64,000 nucleotides of DNA, taken from NCBI GenBank assembly GCA_041394265.1, contig JAWKIO010000005.1:806001-870000 (forward strand). Direction: 5' to 3'. Below are positions 33,540 through 42,286 of this stretch, piece after piece (position 1 is the first letter of the stretch; every line of letters begins with the position of its first letter). The position numbers and the translations under genes were made by a program. The notes below the pieces were generated by a model that was not told the DNA's origin, did no database searches, and was given only the letters and a program-made list of their open reading frames with translations. The stretch is from Acidimicrobiales bacterium. Its GTDB lineage: Bacteria > Actinomycetota > Acidimicrobiia > Acidimicrobiales > SZUA-35.

Positions 33540-34492
33540 CGAGTCGCCTCGGCGATGAGCTCGAGGTACTTCTCCTGGAGCTGCTGGGTGATGGGGCCCC
33601 GTTCACCGGTCCCAATCGTCCTCCCGTCGACCTCGGTCACCGGCGCGATCCCGGCGAAGGTGCCGGTGACGAACGCTTCGTCGGCTCCGTACACCTGACT
33701 CACGCTGAAGTTCTTCTCGCGTTCGGTGATCCCCCACCGACGGCACAACCGCAGCACGTTGGCCCGAGTGATGCCGGGAAGGCAGTAGTCGCCGGTCGAC
33801 GTCCAGACCTCGGGGCCGTCGTCACCTTCACGCACGATGAAGAAGTGGGTCGAGTTGCAGGTGGCGACGAAGCCCTGCGGGTCGAGCATCAGCCCCTCAT
33901 CGGCTCCGGCCTTGGTGGCCTGGATGCACGCGGTGATGCAGTTGATCTTCGAGTGCGAGTTCAGCTTCGGATCCTGCACGTCGGGCCGCCCTCGGCGCAC
34001 GCTGACCGTCGCCAACCGGATGCCCTTGGTCAGGGTCTCGGGCCGGGGGTCCTTGTATTCCGGGATGATCACGATCGTGGGCGGGGTGATCGTGAATCGG
34101 GGATCCTGATAGGGCGTCGACTTCATGCCCCGCGTGACCATCAGCCGGATGTGCACCCCATCCGTGCCGGGACCCATCCCGTTGGCGGCGAGTGTCGCCA
34201 TGATCTGATCGGTCAGCTCGTCGCGGCTCAGTCCGATGTCGAGGTCGAGTGCCGCTGCCCCTTCGTAGAGCCGTCGAAGGTGATCGTCAATGAAGGCGAG
34301 CTTGCCGTTGTGAACCCGGATCCCCTCCCAGATGCCGTCGCCGAGGATGAAGCCGGAGTCGAACACCGACACCACCGCCTGTGCTCGGGGCACCAGCTCG
34401 CCGTTGAGCCCGATCACGATCTCGGCGTTGCGAGTATCGTCTTGGTGATCGTGGGTTCCGTGCGTGACCGTCGAAGAAGCGCCGTTGGACAT
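33536..34492 (-). CDS. Class IV aminotransferase of the branched-chain type, lacking the usual Glu
   Basis: A 318-residue fold-type IV PLP enzyme. It shows GDGIWEGIRVHNGKLAFIDDHLRRL, the lysine in NSHSKINCITACIQA, and GFVATCNSTHFFIV where most relatives have a conserved Glu after G-x-V; the ending includes YGADEAFVTGTFAGIAPV. The missing Glu marks a subfamily, not necessarily loss of activity. A TACGAT box six bases before the ATG at 34492 supports that start. The gene is coupled to the sulfotransferase-like gene and divergent from phoD. Confidence 0.85.
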   Translation of the reverse strand: MSNGASSTVTHGTHDHQDDTRNAEIVIGLNGELVPRAQAVVSVFDSGFILGDGIWEGIRVHNGKLAFIDDHLRRLYEGAAALDLDIGLSRDELTDQIMATLAANGMGPGTDGVHIRLMVTRGMKSTPYQDPRFTITPPTIVIIPEYKDPRPETLTKGIRLATVSVRRGRPDVQDPKLNSHSKINCITACIQATKAGADEGLMLDPQGFVATCNSTHFFIVREGDDGPEVWTSTGDYCLPGITRANVLRLCRRWGITEREKNFSVSQVYGADEAFVTGTFAGIAPVTEVDGRTIGTGERGPITQQLQEKYLELIAEATR

Positions 34493-34498
34493 GGCCGG

Positions 34499-34504
34499 AT
34501 CGTA
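34499..34504 (-). promoter_or_regulatory. Candidate -10 box (TACGAT) of the aminotransferase/sulfotransferase pair
   Basis: Six bases separate it from the ATG at 34492. Confidence 0.4.
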
Positions 34505-34521
34505 GGCCACGACGATCGAAA

Positions 34522-34527
34522 TACGAT
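34522..34527 (+). promoter_or_regulatory. Candidate -10 box (TACGAT) of the PhoD gene
   Basis: It overlaps the first possible ATG (34526) and ends seven bases before the second (34535), so it decides in favour of the second. Confidence 0.45.
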
Positions 34528-34534
34528 GGTGGCG

Positions 34535-36070
34535 ATGCGCCGACGCCACTTCCTCGCCTCGCTGCTCGCGACGGTGGTTGCGGCCTGCACTCGAACCTCC
34601 GACGAGCTCACCGACCCGACGGCGACGACCAGCCCAACCGCCGAACCCGAGCTCGAACCCACGGTGCTCGATGCCCCGACCGACACGTCGCTGGTCGTGC
34701 CGACCGAGCCCGGTGTCGACCCGCTCCCCTCCCCCGCCAGCCCGCTCGGTCCCAACGGCTTCGGATTCGGGGTGGCCTCCGGTGATCCCGATGCCAGCTC
34801 GGTGGTGCTGTGGACCCGACTCGTCGGCGACCTGCCCGACAGCGTCGACGTGGTGTGGGAGGTGAGCGACACCTCGAGCTTCGACCGTCTCCTCGCGACC
34901 GGCATCGAGTCGACGAGCGCTGCCTTCGGCCACAGCATCCACGTCGTTGCCGACGGCCTCCCCCCTGGCTCGCGCTGGTGGTATCGGTTCCGCTCGGGCG
35001 ACCACGTCTCGCCGATCGGCGCCACTCGGACGCTGCCCGACGCCGCCGACACCCGGCCGGTGCGCGTCGGCGCCAGCTCGTGCCAGCTCCGCGAGACCGG
35101 CTACTGGGCGGCGCACGTCGACATCGCCAACGCCGACCTCGATGTCTTCTGCTGGCTCGGCGACTACATCTATGAAGGCGGAGGCTCGAGCAACCTTCCC
35201 GACCGAGCCCACACCGGCGACACCGCCACCACGTTGGACGGCTACCGGCACCGCTACGCCGAGTACCGCGCCGATCCCGTGCTCCAAGCCAGCCACGCCG
35301 CCCATCCCTGGTTCTGCCTGTGGGACGATCACGAGGTCGAGAACGACTACGACGCTTCGGTCGACCCGGCCCGACGGGCCGCCGCCTACCAGGCGTGGTG
35401 GGAGTTCATGCCGGTGCGCTTGCCTGCCCCCGATCCGAGCGCGCCCACCTACGACATCTATCGCTCGCTCGATCTGGGCGAACGGCTGCGCATCGTCGGC
35501 GTCGACGTACGCCAGTACGCGAACGAGACCACGCTCTTCGGCGAACCACAGAAGCAGTGGATCGCCGAGCAACTCGACGCACCGACGACATGGACGCTGC
35601 TCGCCAGCCCGGTCGTCGCGTCGGGCATCTACACCGGCGAGGGCGAGGTGTTGTTGCCCTACACCCTCGACGGCCACACCGACGAACGCCGGTGGCTCGG
35701 GGACGAGTTTGCCAAGCACGACGGTCGGGTCATCGTGTCGGGCGACCTCCACACCAGTGCAGTGTTCGAGTTCTCGCCCGATCGCCGCGACGTCGACTCG
35801 CCCGTCGTCGCCACCGAGTTCATGGCGCCGCCCATCAGTTCGCAGTTCCCCGAGCGCTATGCCGCGGCGGCCGGACTCCTGCCGCTACTCAACTCGCACA
35901 TGGCTCAGTTCGAGCCATACAACGGCTGGCTGCTGCTGTCGTTCGACGAGCAACAGCTCACCGCCGAGTACCGGCGAGTGACGGACGTGATCCTGGTCGA
36001 TTCGACCGTGGAGTCGGCGCAGCGCTACCAGGTTGCGCTCGGCGATCCGACACCCGTGCCGCTCGACTGA
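34535..36070 (+). CDS. phoD: PhoD-like alkaline phosphatase
   Basis: A 511-residue exported metallophosphatase. The N-terminus MRRRHFLASLLATVVAAC combines arginines before a hydrophobic run with a cysteine at a possible lipobox, so Tat export and lipid anchoring are both possible. A Thr/Pro-rich spacer leads to the PhoD N-domain (GFGFGVASGDPDASSVVLWTR) and the catalytic domain with CWLGDYIYEGGG, WDDHEVENDYD and VSGDLHTSAVFEF metal motifs. PhoD enzymes release phosphate from esters, often under phosphate limitation. The 3' end abuts the convergent ProA-like gene by 12 bases. Confidence 0.92.
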   Translation: MRRRHFLASLLATVVAACTRTSDELTDPTATTSPTAEPELEPTVLDAPTDTSLVVPTEPGVDPLPSPASPLGPNGFGFGVASGDPDASSVVLWTRLVGDLPDSVDVVWEVSDTSSFDRLLATGIESTSAAFGHSIHVVADGLPPGSRWWYRFRSGDHVSPIGATRTLPDAADTRPVRVGASSCQLRETGYWAAHVDIANADLDVFCWLGDYIYEGGGSSNLPDRAHTGDTATTLDGYRHRYAEYRADPVLQASHAAHPWFCLWDDHEVENDYDASVDPARRAAAYQAWWEFMPVRLPAPDPSAPTYDIYRSLDLGERLRIVGVDVRQYANETTLFGEPQKQWIAEQLDAPTTWTLLASPVVASGIYTGEGEVLLPYTLDGHTDERRWLGDEFAKHDGRVIVSGDLHTSAVFEFSPDRRDVDSPVVATEFMAPPISSQFPERYAAAAGLLPLLNSHMAQFEPYNGWLLLSFDEQQLTAEYRRVTDVILVDSTVESAQRYQVALGDPTPVPLD

Positions 36071-36082
36071 CCGAGCCGCCCG

Positions 36083-37582
36083 TCAACGATGCACGCCTGG
36101 ATCGGCTTGGGTCACACGACAGCGCACGGCGAACACGCTGTCGCCCGACAGCACTCCGCTCCGAGCGAAGAGTCGCCCGGCATCCCAGTTCGACAAACCG
36201 AGTTCCGGTTTGTCGAGGGCGTACTGTCCGTCGACCCAGCGAGTGAACCCATCGCCGACGAACGGTGCGTCGATCGAGTGCCAAAACGACTGCTGGGCAT
36301 CGGGGTCGTCGGAGACGAGCGAGGCGACGAACCGCGGCGACTGGGTGTTGAACAGCTGCACTGCTTCCTCGACCGAGTCGACGACGACCAAGGTGATCTC
36401 GGGCGAACCCTCCCACTCCCATTCGTGACCCAGGTGGTCGCGGCCGATCATTTCGGCCTTGGGTTCGATCACCTCGCCTTCGGCTCGAGCGACAGCCACA
36501 CGAGCGTCGAACCACCCCTCGGGGACGAACGACTCGCTGCCTTCGGCCACGTGCAACTTGGGGTTGGCCTGTCGGCCGGCCGCAGCCGCCTCGAGCCCGG
36601 CGAGCACCAACGGCACGAGCCGATCGGCGTCGGCTCGAACCACCGCCGCCGTGTTGAGCGTGTTGCAGACCTTGCGATCGAGCGAGTGCCGGACCACGGC
36701 GGTGAGGCGATCGGCATCGGCACTGGCATCGGCGACGATCCAGGCCCCGCCGGTGCCGTGCAGACTCACCGGGGTCCCGGCCTGGCGAGCCACTGCGCCC
36801 AGTTGGGCGACGGCGGGACCGCTGCCTCGGGCCACGGCGAGCGCCAGGCGAGGGTCGTCGAACATGGCGTGCCCGGCCGCGCGCGCTGCCGAGTTCACCA
36901 GCGACGCCGCACCGGCAGGAAGTCCTGCGGCAGCAAGCGCAGGGTCGAGTGCGTGCTCGACGATGGCGTTTGCGGTACCCAGCGCATCGGAGCCGATGCG
37001 GAAGACCACGGTGTTGCCGGTGCGCAGCACGCCGCAGGCATCGGCGAACACGTTCGGCCGGCCCTCGAACACGAAGCCGACGACCCCGAGCCCGGCGCGC
37101 CGCTGCTCGACGGTCCAACCGACATGGCTGATCGTCTCGATCACGCCATCGCGAGCCGGGTCGGCGTCGCGCCAGCTGCGAAGGCCCGACACCATGTCGG
37201 CGCGCATGGTCGCCGACAACTCGAGTCGTGTGGTCGAACGCCCTTTCGCCTTTGCCCCAGCGACATCGGCCGCATTGGCCTCGGCGATGGGTGCGAATGT
37301 CGTGTCGTCCTCGAGTCGACGGGCGAACTGCTCGAAGAAATCGGAGATCGCCTCATCGACCACTGCGCCGAGCGCTGCGAACGCATCGACCGCACGCCCC
37401 ACCGCCGTGGCGGCGATCTCGGCTTCGGCTGCCGGCACGTGCAGCAGATCGCCCGTCTCGTTGACCACGACGAGCCGGTCGCCCGGCACGAAGGCCTCGG
37501 CCAACGCTTCGGGCACGGTCGTGTACTTCGAGCCTCCGTAGACGATGACCTGACCGGGCTGGAGTGCGCTGAGTGCGGGCAT
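36083..37582 (-). CDS. Divergent ProA-like aldehyde dehydrogenase
   Basis: A 499-residue protein of the glutamyl-phosphate reductase branch of aldehyde dehydrogenases. The core matches ProA: GLGVVGFVFEGRPNVFADACGVLRTGNTVVFRIGSDALGTANA-type segments and a nucleophile region RKVCNTLNTAAV. It is longer than usual ProA (about 415-430) with an extra N-terminal segment of about 60-70 residues, and the C-terminal FTDGG-x-FGLG signature is replaced. It may be ProA or a related reductase; no proB is in view. Divergent from the esterase gene. Confidence 0.7.
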   Translation of the reverse strand: MPALSALQPGQVIVYGGSKYTTVPEALAEAFVPGDRLVVVNETGDLLHVPAAEAEIAATAVGRAVDAFAALGAVVDEAISDFFEQFARRLEDDTTFAPIAEANAADVAGAKAKGRSTTRLELSATMRADMVSGLRSWRDADPARDGVIETISHVGWTVEQRRAGLGVVGFVFEGRPNVFADACGVLRTGNTVVFRIGSDALGTANAIVEHALDPALAAAGLPAGAASLVNSAARAAGHAMFDDPRLALAVARGSGPAVAQLGAVARQAGTPVSLHGTGGAWIVADASADADRLTAVVRHSLDRKVCNTLNTAAVVRADADRLVPLVLAGLEAAAAGRQANPKLHVAEGSESFVPEGWFDARVAVARAEGEVIEPKAEMIGRDHLGHEWEWEGSPEITLVVVDSVEEAVQLFNTQSPRFVASLVSDDPDAQQSFWHSIDAPFVGDGFTRWVDGQYALDKPELGLSNWDAGRLFARSGVLSGDSVFAVRCRVTQADPGVHR

Positions 37583-37702
37583 CTACCAAGTATGCGGGAC
37601 ATTTTCCGAACCAACTGCCATCGTCGATCGTCTTCGTGGCGCTCAGCCCCGAAGCACGACTGACGGAGTTCTTTCTCTGACGCTCGACTGATCGCCGGCG
37701 CC

Positions 37703-37708
37703 TACGGT
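37703..37708 (+). promoter_or_regulatory. Candidate -10 box (TACGGT) of the esterase gene
   Basis: It ends seven bases before the ATG at 37716. Confidence 0.4.
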
Positions 37709-37715
37709 TGCCGGG

Positions 37716-38600
37716 ATGGCGAGCGAAGAACTCGAGATGATCAACGAACTGCTCCGTGCCCAGGACTTCGCATCGCTGTCGCTGGAGGAGCAGCGAGCTG
37801 CGGTCGAGGGTGGCATCGGCCAGGTCCCGACCGGCACCGTGATCGATCCCATCGATGCCGGCGGAGTGGCGTGCGAGTGGATCCGCACTCCCGATGCCGG
37901 TTCGGCCACCACCATCGTGAGTCTTCGGGGCGGTGGCTACTGCCTTGGGTCGCTGCACAGCAACCGCTGGTTCTCGTCGCTGCTGTCGGAGTCGGTCGGC
38001 GGCCGTGTCCTCAACGTCGGGTACCCGAATGCCCCCGAACACCGGTTTCCTGCGGCGCTCGACTCGGTCCTGGCCGCCTACCGATGGCTGGTCGCCGATA
38101 CCGATCCGGCGACGATCGCGATCGTGGGCAACTCCGCCGGGGGCGGGCTGACGCTCGCCACACTGCTCGCACTCCGCGACGCCGGTGATCCGCTCCCCGC
38201 CTGCGCCGTCGCCATCTCGCCGTGGACCGATCTCACCAACTCGGGCGACTCCATCCAAACCAACGCTGCGACCGAGGTCATGCTCGATGCCGGCGGGATC
38301 GACGAGACCGCCACGCTGTACGCCGACGCCGAGCAGCTTCGTGAGCCCTACGTTTCGCCGCTGTGGGGAGACCTCTCCGGCCTACCGCCCATCCTCCTCC
38401 ATGCCAGCAGCAGCGAACTCCTCCTCGACGACTCGACACGGTTCGCCGAGCGCGCCGCCACACACGGCGCCGACGTCACCCTGGAGGTGACCGATGGTGT
38501 GCCGCACGTGTGGCACACATTCGGCGGGTTCCTGCCCGAGGCCGACGAGGCCATGGCTCGGCTCGGCAGCTGGGTGTCGGCCCGACTCGCCGACCGGTAG
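37716..38600 (+). CDS. HSL-family alpha/beta hydrolase with RGGG in place of HGGG
   Basis: A 294-residue esterase-like protein of the hormone-sensitive-lipase family. The nucleophile elbow is VGNSAGGGLTLA near residue 139 and the C-terminal acid/histidine pair lies in GVPHVWHTFG. The oxyanion motif, usually H-G-G-G, reads SLRGGGYCLGS near residue 69, so the first histidine is arginine. The substrate is unknown. Convergent with the GNAT gene, five bases apart. Confidence 0.85.
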   Translation: MASEELEMINELLRAQDFASLSLEEQRAAVEGGIGQVPTGTVIDPIDAGGVACEWIRTPDAGSATTIVSLRGGGYCLGSLHSNRWFSSLLSESVGGRVLNVGYPNAPEHRFPAALDSVLAAYRWLVADTDPATIAIVGNSAGGGLTLATLLALRDAGDPLPACAVAISPWTDLTNSGDSIQTNAATEVMLDAGGIDETATLYADAEQLREPYVSPLWGDLSGLPPILLHASSSELLLDDSTRFAERAATHGADVTLEVTDGVPHVWHTFGGFLPEADEAMARLGSWVSARLADR

Positions 38601-38605
38601 GACGG

Positions 38606-39172
38606 TCAGGCCGGATCGACCACCCGGCTGACGATCCAGGCGTGCTTGCCGACCTGACGCTGGCGTTCGAACCCGAGATCCTCGAACAGCTCGACCGTGG
38701 CGCTGTAGAGGAACCGACCCTGCGCTTCTCGACCGGCCGTCACCTCGGGAATGGCCTCGACCAACCCGCCGCCGGCCCGGGCGATCTGCTCGATCGCTCC
38801 GCCGAGTGCGGCGCGGGCGATGCCCTCACCGCGATGTTTGGGATCGACGTAGAAGCAGGTGATTCGCCAGTCTGGTTCGGGCGGTGGCTCCTTGAGATAG
38901 ACCCGCTGATGCTTGATGTTCGGCAACTCCTCGGTCGAGCCCCACTGGCACCAGCCTTGGGCGACGCCGTCGGCATCGAGCACGAGGGCGGCATGGGTCC
39001 GATCACACTGGACTCGTTCGAACTTGACGGCCCGACGATCGATTCCCTTCTCACGCCCCTCGGCATGGAAGCCGGTGCACCAGCAGCCGCCGAAGATCCC
39101 GTTGTTCCGCTCGACGAGTTCCGCAAAGGCATCCCAGGTCGTCGGGTCGAGTTCGGTCACCGAATAGGACAT
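38606..39172 (-). CDS. GNAT family N-acetyltransferase
   Basis: A 188-residue acetyltransferase. The acetyl-CoA loop is clear at ITCFYVDPKHRGEGIARAALGGAIE near residue 110, preceded by a cysteine- and tryptophan-rich segment GGCWCTGFHAEGR near residue 30 that is characteristic of one GNAT subgroup. The C-terminus FEDLGFERQRQVGKHAWIV is the usual last strand and helix. I chose ATG at 39172; longer in-frame versions run into the hydrolase gene, whose stop is two bases away. Substrate unknown. Confidence 0.83.
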   Translation of the reverse strand: MSYSVTELDPTTWDAFAELVERNNGIFGGCWCTGFHAEGREKGIDRRAVKFERVQCDRTHAALVLDADGVAQGWCQWGSTEELPNIKHQRVYLKEPPPEPDWRITCFYVDPKHRGEGIARAALGGAIEQIARAGGGLVEAIPEVTAGREAQGRFLYSATVELFEDLGFERQRQVGKHAWIVSRVVDPA

Positions 39173-39174
39173 GA

Positions 39175-39858
39175 TCACGCTCCCTCGGCGATGTCGGCGA
39201 GCAGCCGAGCCAGTTCGGCCGGTCGGGTCACCATCGGCCAATGCCCCGAATCGATGTCGACGAACGCCAGGGTCTCGACGCCATCGAGTTCCGGGATCTG
39301 ACCATCGGCCAACCACGACCGTGCGTCGTCGGGGCCGAACTCCGGACAGACGATGGTGACGGGAACGTGACGACGGCGCTCGTCGGCCAAGACGACCTCA
39401 GCGGCGGCCACACCCCCGGGCACGGGGACCGCCAGCGCCTCCAATCGAGTCCGAGCCTGGGCATCGAGGTCGTCGCTGTCGGGCCCCTCGAAGGGCTCCC
39501 ATCCCGGGAAGCCCATCACGCCGTCGACGACCGGGAAGAACTCGGCATAGGCCGACCCTGAGGCCGATGGGAATCCGCCGATCATGACGACACCGGCGAC
39601 GTCTTCTGGACGTCGATCGGCCACCAGCCAGGCGAGCGACGAGGCAGCGGAGTGACCGACGACGAGTGGACGATCGGCGGCGTCCACCGAGGCGAGCGCG
39701 GCCGCCAGCTGATCATCGAGGGTGGCATCGACGTTGCGGTCATCGGCACCGGGGAGCGCAACGGCGGTCGGGCGATGGCCGAGCGTGACGAGGTGGCGCT
39801 GGACGTCGGCCCAGATCGATGACGGCAACCAGAGACCGGGCATGAGGATGATGTCCAT
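39175..39858 (-). CDS. Alpha/beta hydrolase
   Basis: A 227-residue alpha/beta hydrolase starting MDIILMPGLWLPSSIW, with nucleophile elbow VVGHSAASSLAWLV near residue 67 and a final DSGHWPMVTRP that supplies the histidine. The acid residue is probably in the VCPEFGPDD segment. The family covers esterases, lactonases and peptidases, so no substrate is given. The start is backed by TACCGT eight bases upstream. It is followed two bases later by the GNAT gene on the same strand, so the pair is likely one unit. Confidence 0.8.
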   Translation of the reverse strand: MDIILMPGLWLPSSIWADVQRHLVTLGHRPTAVALPGADDRNVDATLDDQLAAALASVDAADRPLVVGHSAASSLAWLVADRRPEDVAGVVMIGGFPSASGSAYAEFFPVVDGVMGFPGWEPFEGPDSDDLDAQARTRLEALAVPVPGGVAAAEVVLADERRRHVPVTIVCPEFGPDDARSWLADGQIPELDGVETLAFVDIDSGHWPMVTRPAELARLLADIAEGA

Positions 39859-39866
39859 GGGGCCGA

Positions 39867-39872
39867 ACGGTA
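39867..39872 (-). promoter_or_regulatory. Candidate -10 box (TACCGT) of the hydrolase-GNAT pair
   Basis: It ends eight bases before the ATG at 39858. Confidence 0.4.
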
Positions 39873-39901
39873 GAGGATCAACCGGACGACTTCCGTCCTG
39901 T

Positions 39902-39907
39902 TACGGT
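39902..39907 (+). promoter_or_regulatory. Candidate -10 box (TACGGT) of the WYL regulator
   Basis: It ends six bases before the GTG at 39914, which favours that start over longer in-frame versions. Confidence 0.4.
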
Positions 39908-39913
39908 CGATTC

Positions 39914-40891
39914 GTGGGATCGTCTGACAACCCGACCGTGAAGGTCCTCCGGACGTTGGCACTGCTCCAGCAGCACCCGGGCATCACGGCAGCCGAGATC
40001 GCCGACCGTCTCGACGTGACCGACCGCGCCGTGCGGCGGTACGTCGCACTGCTGCGCGAGGCCGACATCCCGATCAACTCGACGAAGGGTCGGCACGGCG
40101 GGTACCGCATCGGACGGTCGCTTCGTCCGATGCCGCTCGTCTTCACTGCGGGCGAGTCTCTCGGTCTGGTGATGGCCGTGCTCGACGGCCATCACGCCGC
40201 AGCCGACGCCGACGATCCCGTCGGGTCGGCGCTGGCCAAACTCATCGGATCCCTACCCGGGCTCACCGCTCGCCACGCAGCGATGGTGCGAGACCACGCC
40301 CGAGCAGCTCCCGACCGACGGGCAGCTCGCCCCGACCCTGCCATCGTGAGCGCCCTGGTCGAGACGGTTGCCAACCATCGAGGAGCCCGGGTCGACTACG
40401 TCGCCGGATCGGGCGAGACCGCCGAGCTTCGGATCGACCCGTGGGCAATCGTGGTCCGTCATGGCCGTTGGTACCTGCTGTGCCTCGCCCGCGATACCGA
40501 GGCGGCGCGAGCGCTGCGCATCGACCGCATCCGTCGCCTCGATCCGCTGAACGTCGACGTCGAGCCTCCCGTCGATCTGAACCCGGTCGAGTGGCTCGAG
40601 AACCACCTGGCGACGGGCTGGAACCACGAGGTCATCATCGACTTCGATGCGCCCGCCGCCGAGGTCGCCCCGTGGATTCAGCGATCAATGGGACGATTGG
40701 AGGCAGTCGACGACTCCCGGTGCCGGTTGCGCGGCACCACCAGCAACCCGGCGATGTATGCGGGCGAATGGCTGGCCGGTGTCCCGCACGCGTTCCATGT
40801 GGTCGAAGGACGTGAGCTACGAAGCGCGTTGGTCGAACTAGCGGAACGCCTCCTGACCGCCGCCGACCCGGCCCGAGATCAGCTGTTGTAG
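39914..40891 (+). CDS. HTH/WYL-domain transcriptional regulator
   Basis: A 325-residue regulator with an N-terminal winged helix (LLQQHPGITAAEIADRLDVTDRAVRRYVALLREADIPI-type motif, then KGRHGGYRIG) and a WYL domain containing RHGRWYLLCLARD, plus a WCX-like C-terminal region. WYL proteins often respond to nucleic-acid or nucleotide ligands; the ligand and targets here are unknown. It is divergent from the hydrolase-GNAT pair across 55 bases, which may be its target. The last 13 bases overlap amt on the other strand. Confidence 0.88.
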   Translation: MGSSDNPTVKVLRTLALLQQHPGITAAEIADRLDVTDRAVRRYVALLREADIPINSTKGRHGGYRIGRSLRPMPLVFTAGESLGLVMAVLDGHHAAADADDPVGSALAKLIGSLPGLTARHAAMVRDHARAAPDRRAARPDPAIVSALVETVANHRGARVDYVAGSGETAELRIDPWAIVVRHGRWYLLCLARDTEAARALRIDRIRRLDPLNVDVEPPVDLNPVEWLENHLATGWNHEVIIDFDAPAAEVAPWIQRSMGRLEAVDDSRCRLRGTTSNPAMYAGEWLAGVPHAFHVVEGRELRSALVELAERLLTAADPARDQLL

Positions 40892-42093
40892 GCGGACTCG
40901 GCGTGCTGGGTGAAGTCGAGGCCCTCTCGTTCCTGCTCGGGCGAAACCCGCAAACCGATCGTGGCGTCGAGCGCTCGAGCGAGCACCCACGTGACGACGA
41001 ACGCAAAGACGGCGACCACGACGTTGGCGAAGATCTGCTCGAGCAGCAGACCCAGCCCGTCGCCTTCGATGAGCCCGCCCTCGAACTCACCACCGAGCGC
41101 CGAGGGGCTGGCGAAGACGCCGATCAGGATGCCGCCGACCAGACCACCGACGAAGTGCACACCGACGACGTCGAGCGCATCATCGAATCCGAACCTGAAC
41201 TTGAGGCGCACCGCGAGTGCACAGAGCGCACCGGCGATGAGACCAACCGACATCGCACCGGCCACCCCCATGAAGCCGGCTCCTGGGGTGATGCCAACCA
41301 GGCCGGCGACGATGCCCGACGCGGCGCCGAGCGATGTGGCGTGACCATCTCGGATCCGCTCGACGACGAGCCACGACAGCATGGCGGCGGCACCGGCGAT
41401 GAAGGTGTTGGCGAACGCCTGGATGGCGACGCCATCGGCCGCCAGCGCCGAGCCGGCGTTGAAGCCGAACCAGCCGAACCACAAGATCCCTGCGCCCAGC
41501 ATGGTGAAGGGCAGATTGTGCGGTGGCATCGGCTCGTTCGGCCAGCCACGGCGCGGGCCGAGCACGAGCGCCAGGGCGAGTGACGCGGCTCCTGCGGCGA
41601 CGTGGACGACGGTGCCGCCGGCGAAGTCGAGGCTGCCGCGTACGGTGAGCCAGCCGACGCCCGGTCGGAACACCCACGCCCACGCAGGGACGAAGACGAG
41701 CATCAACCAGATCGGTACGAAGGTGACCCACGCCGAGAACTTCATCCGGTCGGCGATCGCACCGGAGATCAGCGCAGGAGTGATCGAGGCGAAGGTCAGG
41801 GCGAAGAAGACGTTGCGCAGGGTCTCGCCGCCGTCCTCGTTGGTGATCGAGATCCCCGAGAGAAAGAGATTGTCGAATCCGCCCAACAGGCTGTTGGATC
41901 CGGTCGACGACAGGCTGTAGCCGGCGACGAACCACACGATCGGCACGATGCCGAGGCAGACCATGTTCATCATCAGCATGTTGAGCATGTTCTTCGAGCG
42001 AGCCATGCCGCCGTAGAACAGCGCCAGGCCGGGGACCATGAAGACGACCAGCGCCGCCGAGACCAGAATCCACGCGTTGTTGCCGGAATCCAT
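40879..42093 (-). CDS. amt: Ammonium transporter
   Basis: A 404-residue Amt/MEP channel with eleven hydrophobic helices. It shows FMVPGLALFYGGMARSKNMLN near the start, the DFAGGTVVHVAAGAASLALALVLGPR helix with a pore histidine, and the VHFVGGLVGGILIG helix with the second pore histidine. The C-terminal tail ends in a Glu-rich FTQHAESAYNS. No glnK follows in this window. A 192-base leader region carries a possible GlnR box at 42184-42221. Confidence 0.95.
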   Translation of the reverse strand: MDSGNNAWILVSAALVVFMVPGLALFYGGMARSKNMLNMLMMNMVCLGIVPIVWFVAGYSLSSTGSNSLLGGFDNLFLSGISITNEDGGETLRNVFFALTFASITPALISGAIADRMKFSAWVTFVPIWLMLVFVPAWAWVFRPGVGWLTVRGSLDFAGGTVVHVAAGAASLALALVLGPRRGWPNEPMPPHNLPFTMLGAGILWFGWFGFNAGSALAADGVAIQAFANTFIAGAAAMLSWLVVERIRDGHATSLGAASGIVAGLVGITPGAGFMGVAGAMSVGLIAGALCALAVRLKFRFGFDDALDVVGVHFVGGLVGGILIGVFASPSALGGEFEGGLIEGDGLGLLLEQIFANVVVAVFAFVVTWVLARALDATIGLRVSPEQEREGLDFTQHAESAYNS

Positions 42094-42183
42094 CGAGTGT
42101 GAGCCTTTGCGATCGGGAACCAGGGCAGGCGCGGCGCGAACGATCAGGTCGGCGACACGCAGCTGTCAGCATCACAACAGCAA

Positions 42184-42221
42184 GGGTCAGCAGGATCACG
42201 ACCGTGTTTCGGCTCTGTTAA
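42184..42221 (-). promoter_or_regulatory. Possible GlnR box upstream of amt
   Basis: On the minus strand the words TTAAC, GAAAC, GTGAT and GACCC follow each other with exactly six bases between each, the layout of actinobacterial GlnR sites (GTNAC-N6-GAAAC-N6-GTNAC-N6-GAAAC). One word is perfect, two have one mismatch and the last has two. The site ends about 90 bases before the amt start, a sensible place for an activator. Confidence 0.45.
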
Positions 42222-42273
42222 CAGCACCCGTCAGGACCCTGTCGTCGTCGAGGGTGCAGCGGCGTGCGGGCGC

Positions 42274-42279
42274 TAGCGT
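42274..42279 (+). promoter_or_regulatory. Candidate -10 box (TAGCGT) of the ASCH gene
   Basis: It ends seven bases before the ATG at 42287. Confidence 0.4.
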
Positions 42280-42286
42280 CGTGGCG

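Noticed and set aside
34493..35752. Minus-strand extension of the class IV aminotransferase to about 738 residues
   Set aside because: The extension is the shadow of phoD. A promoter box and ATG at 34492 give the normal family length.
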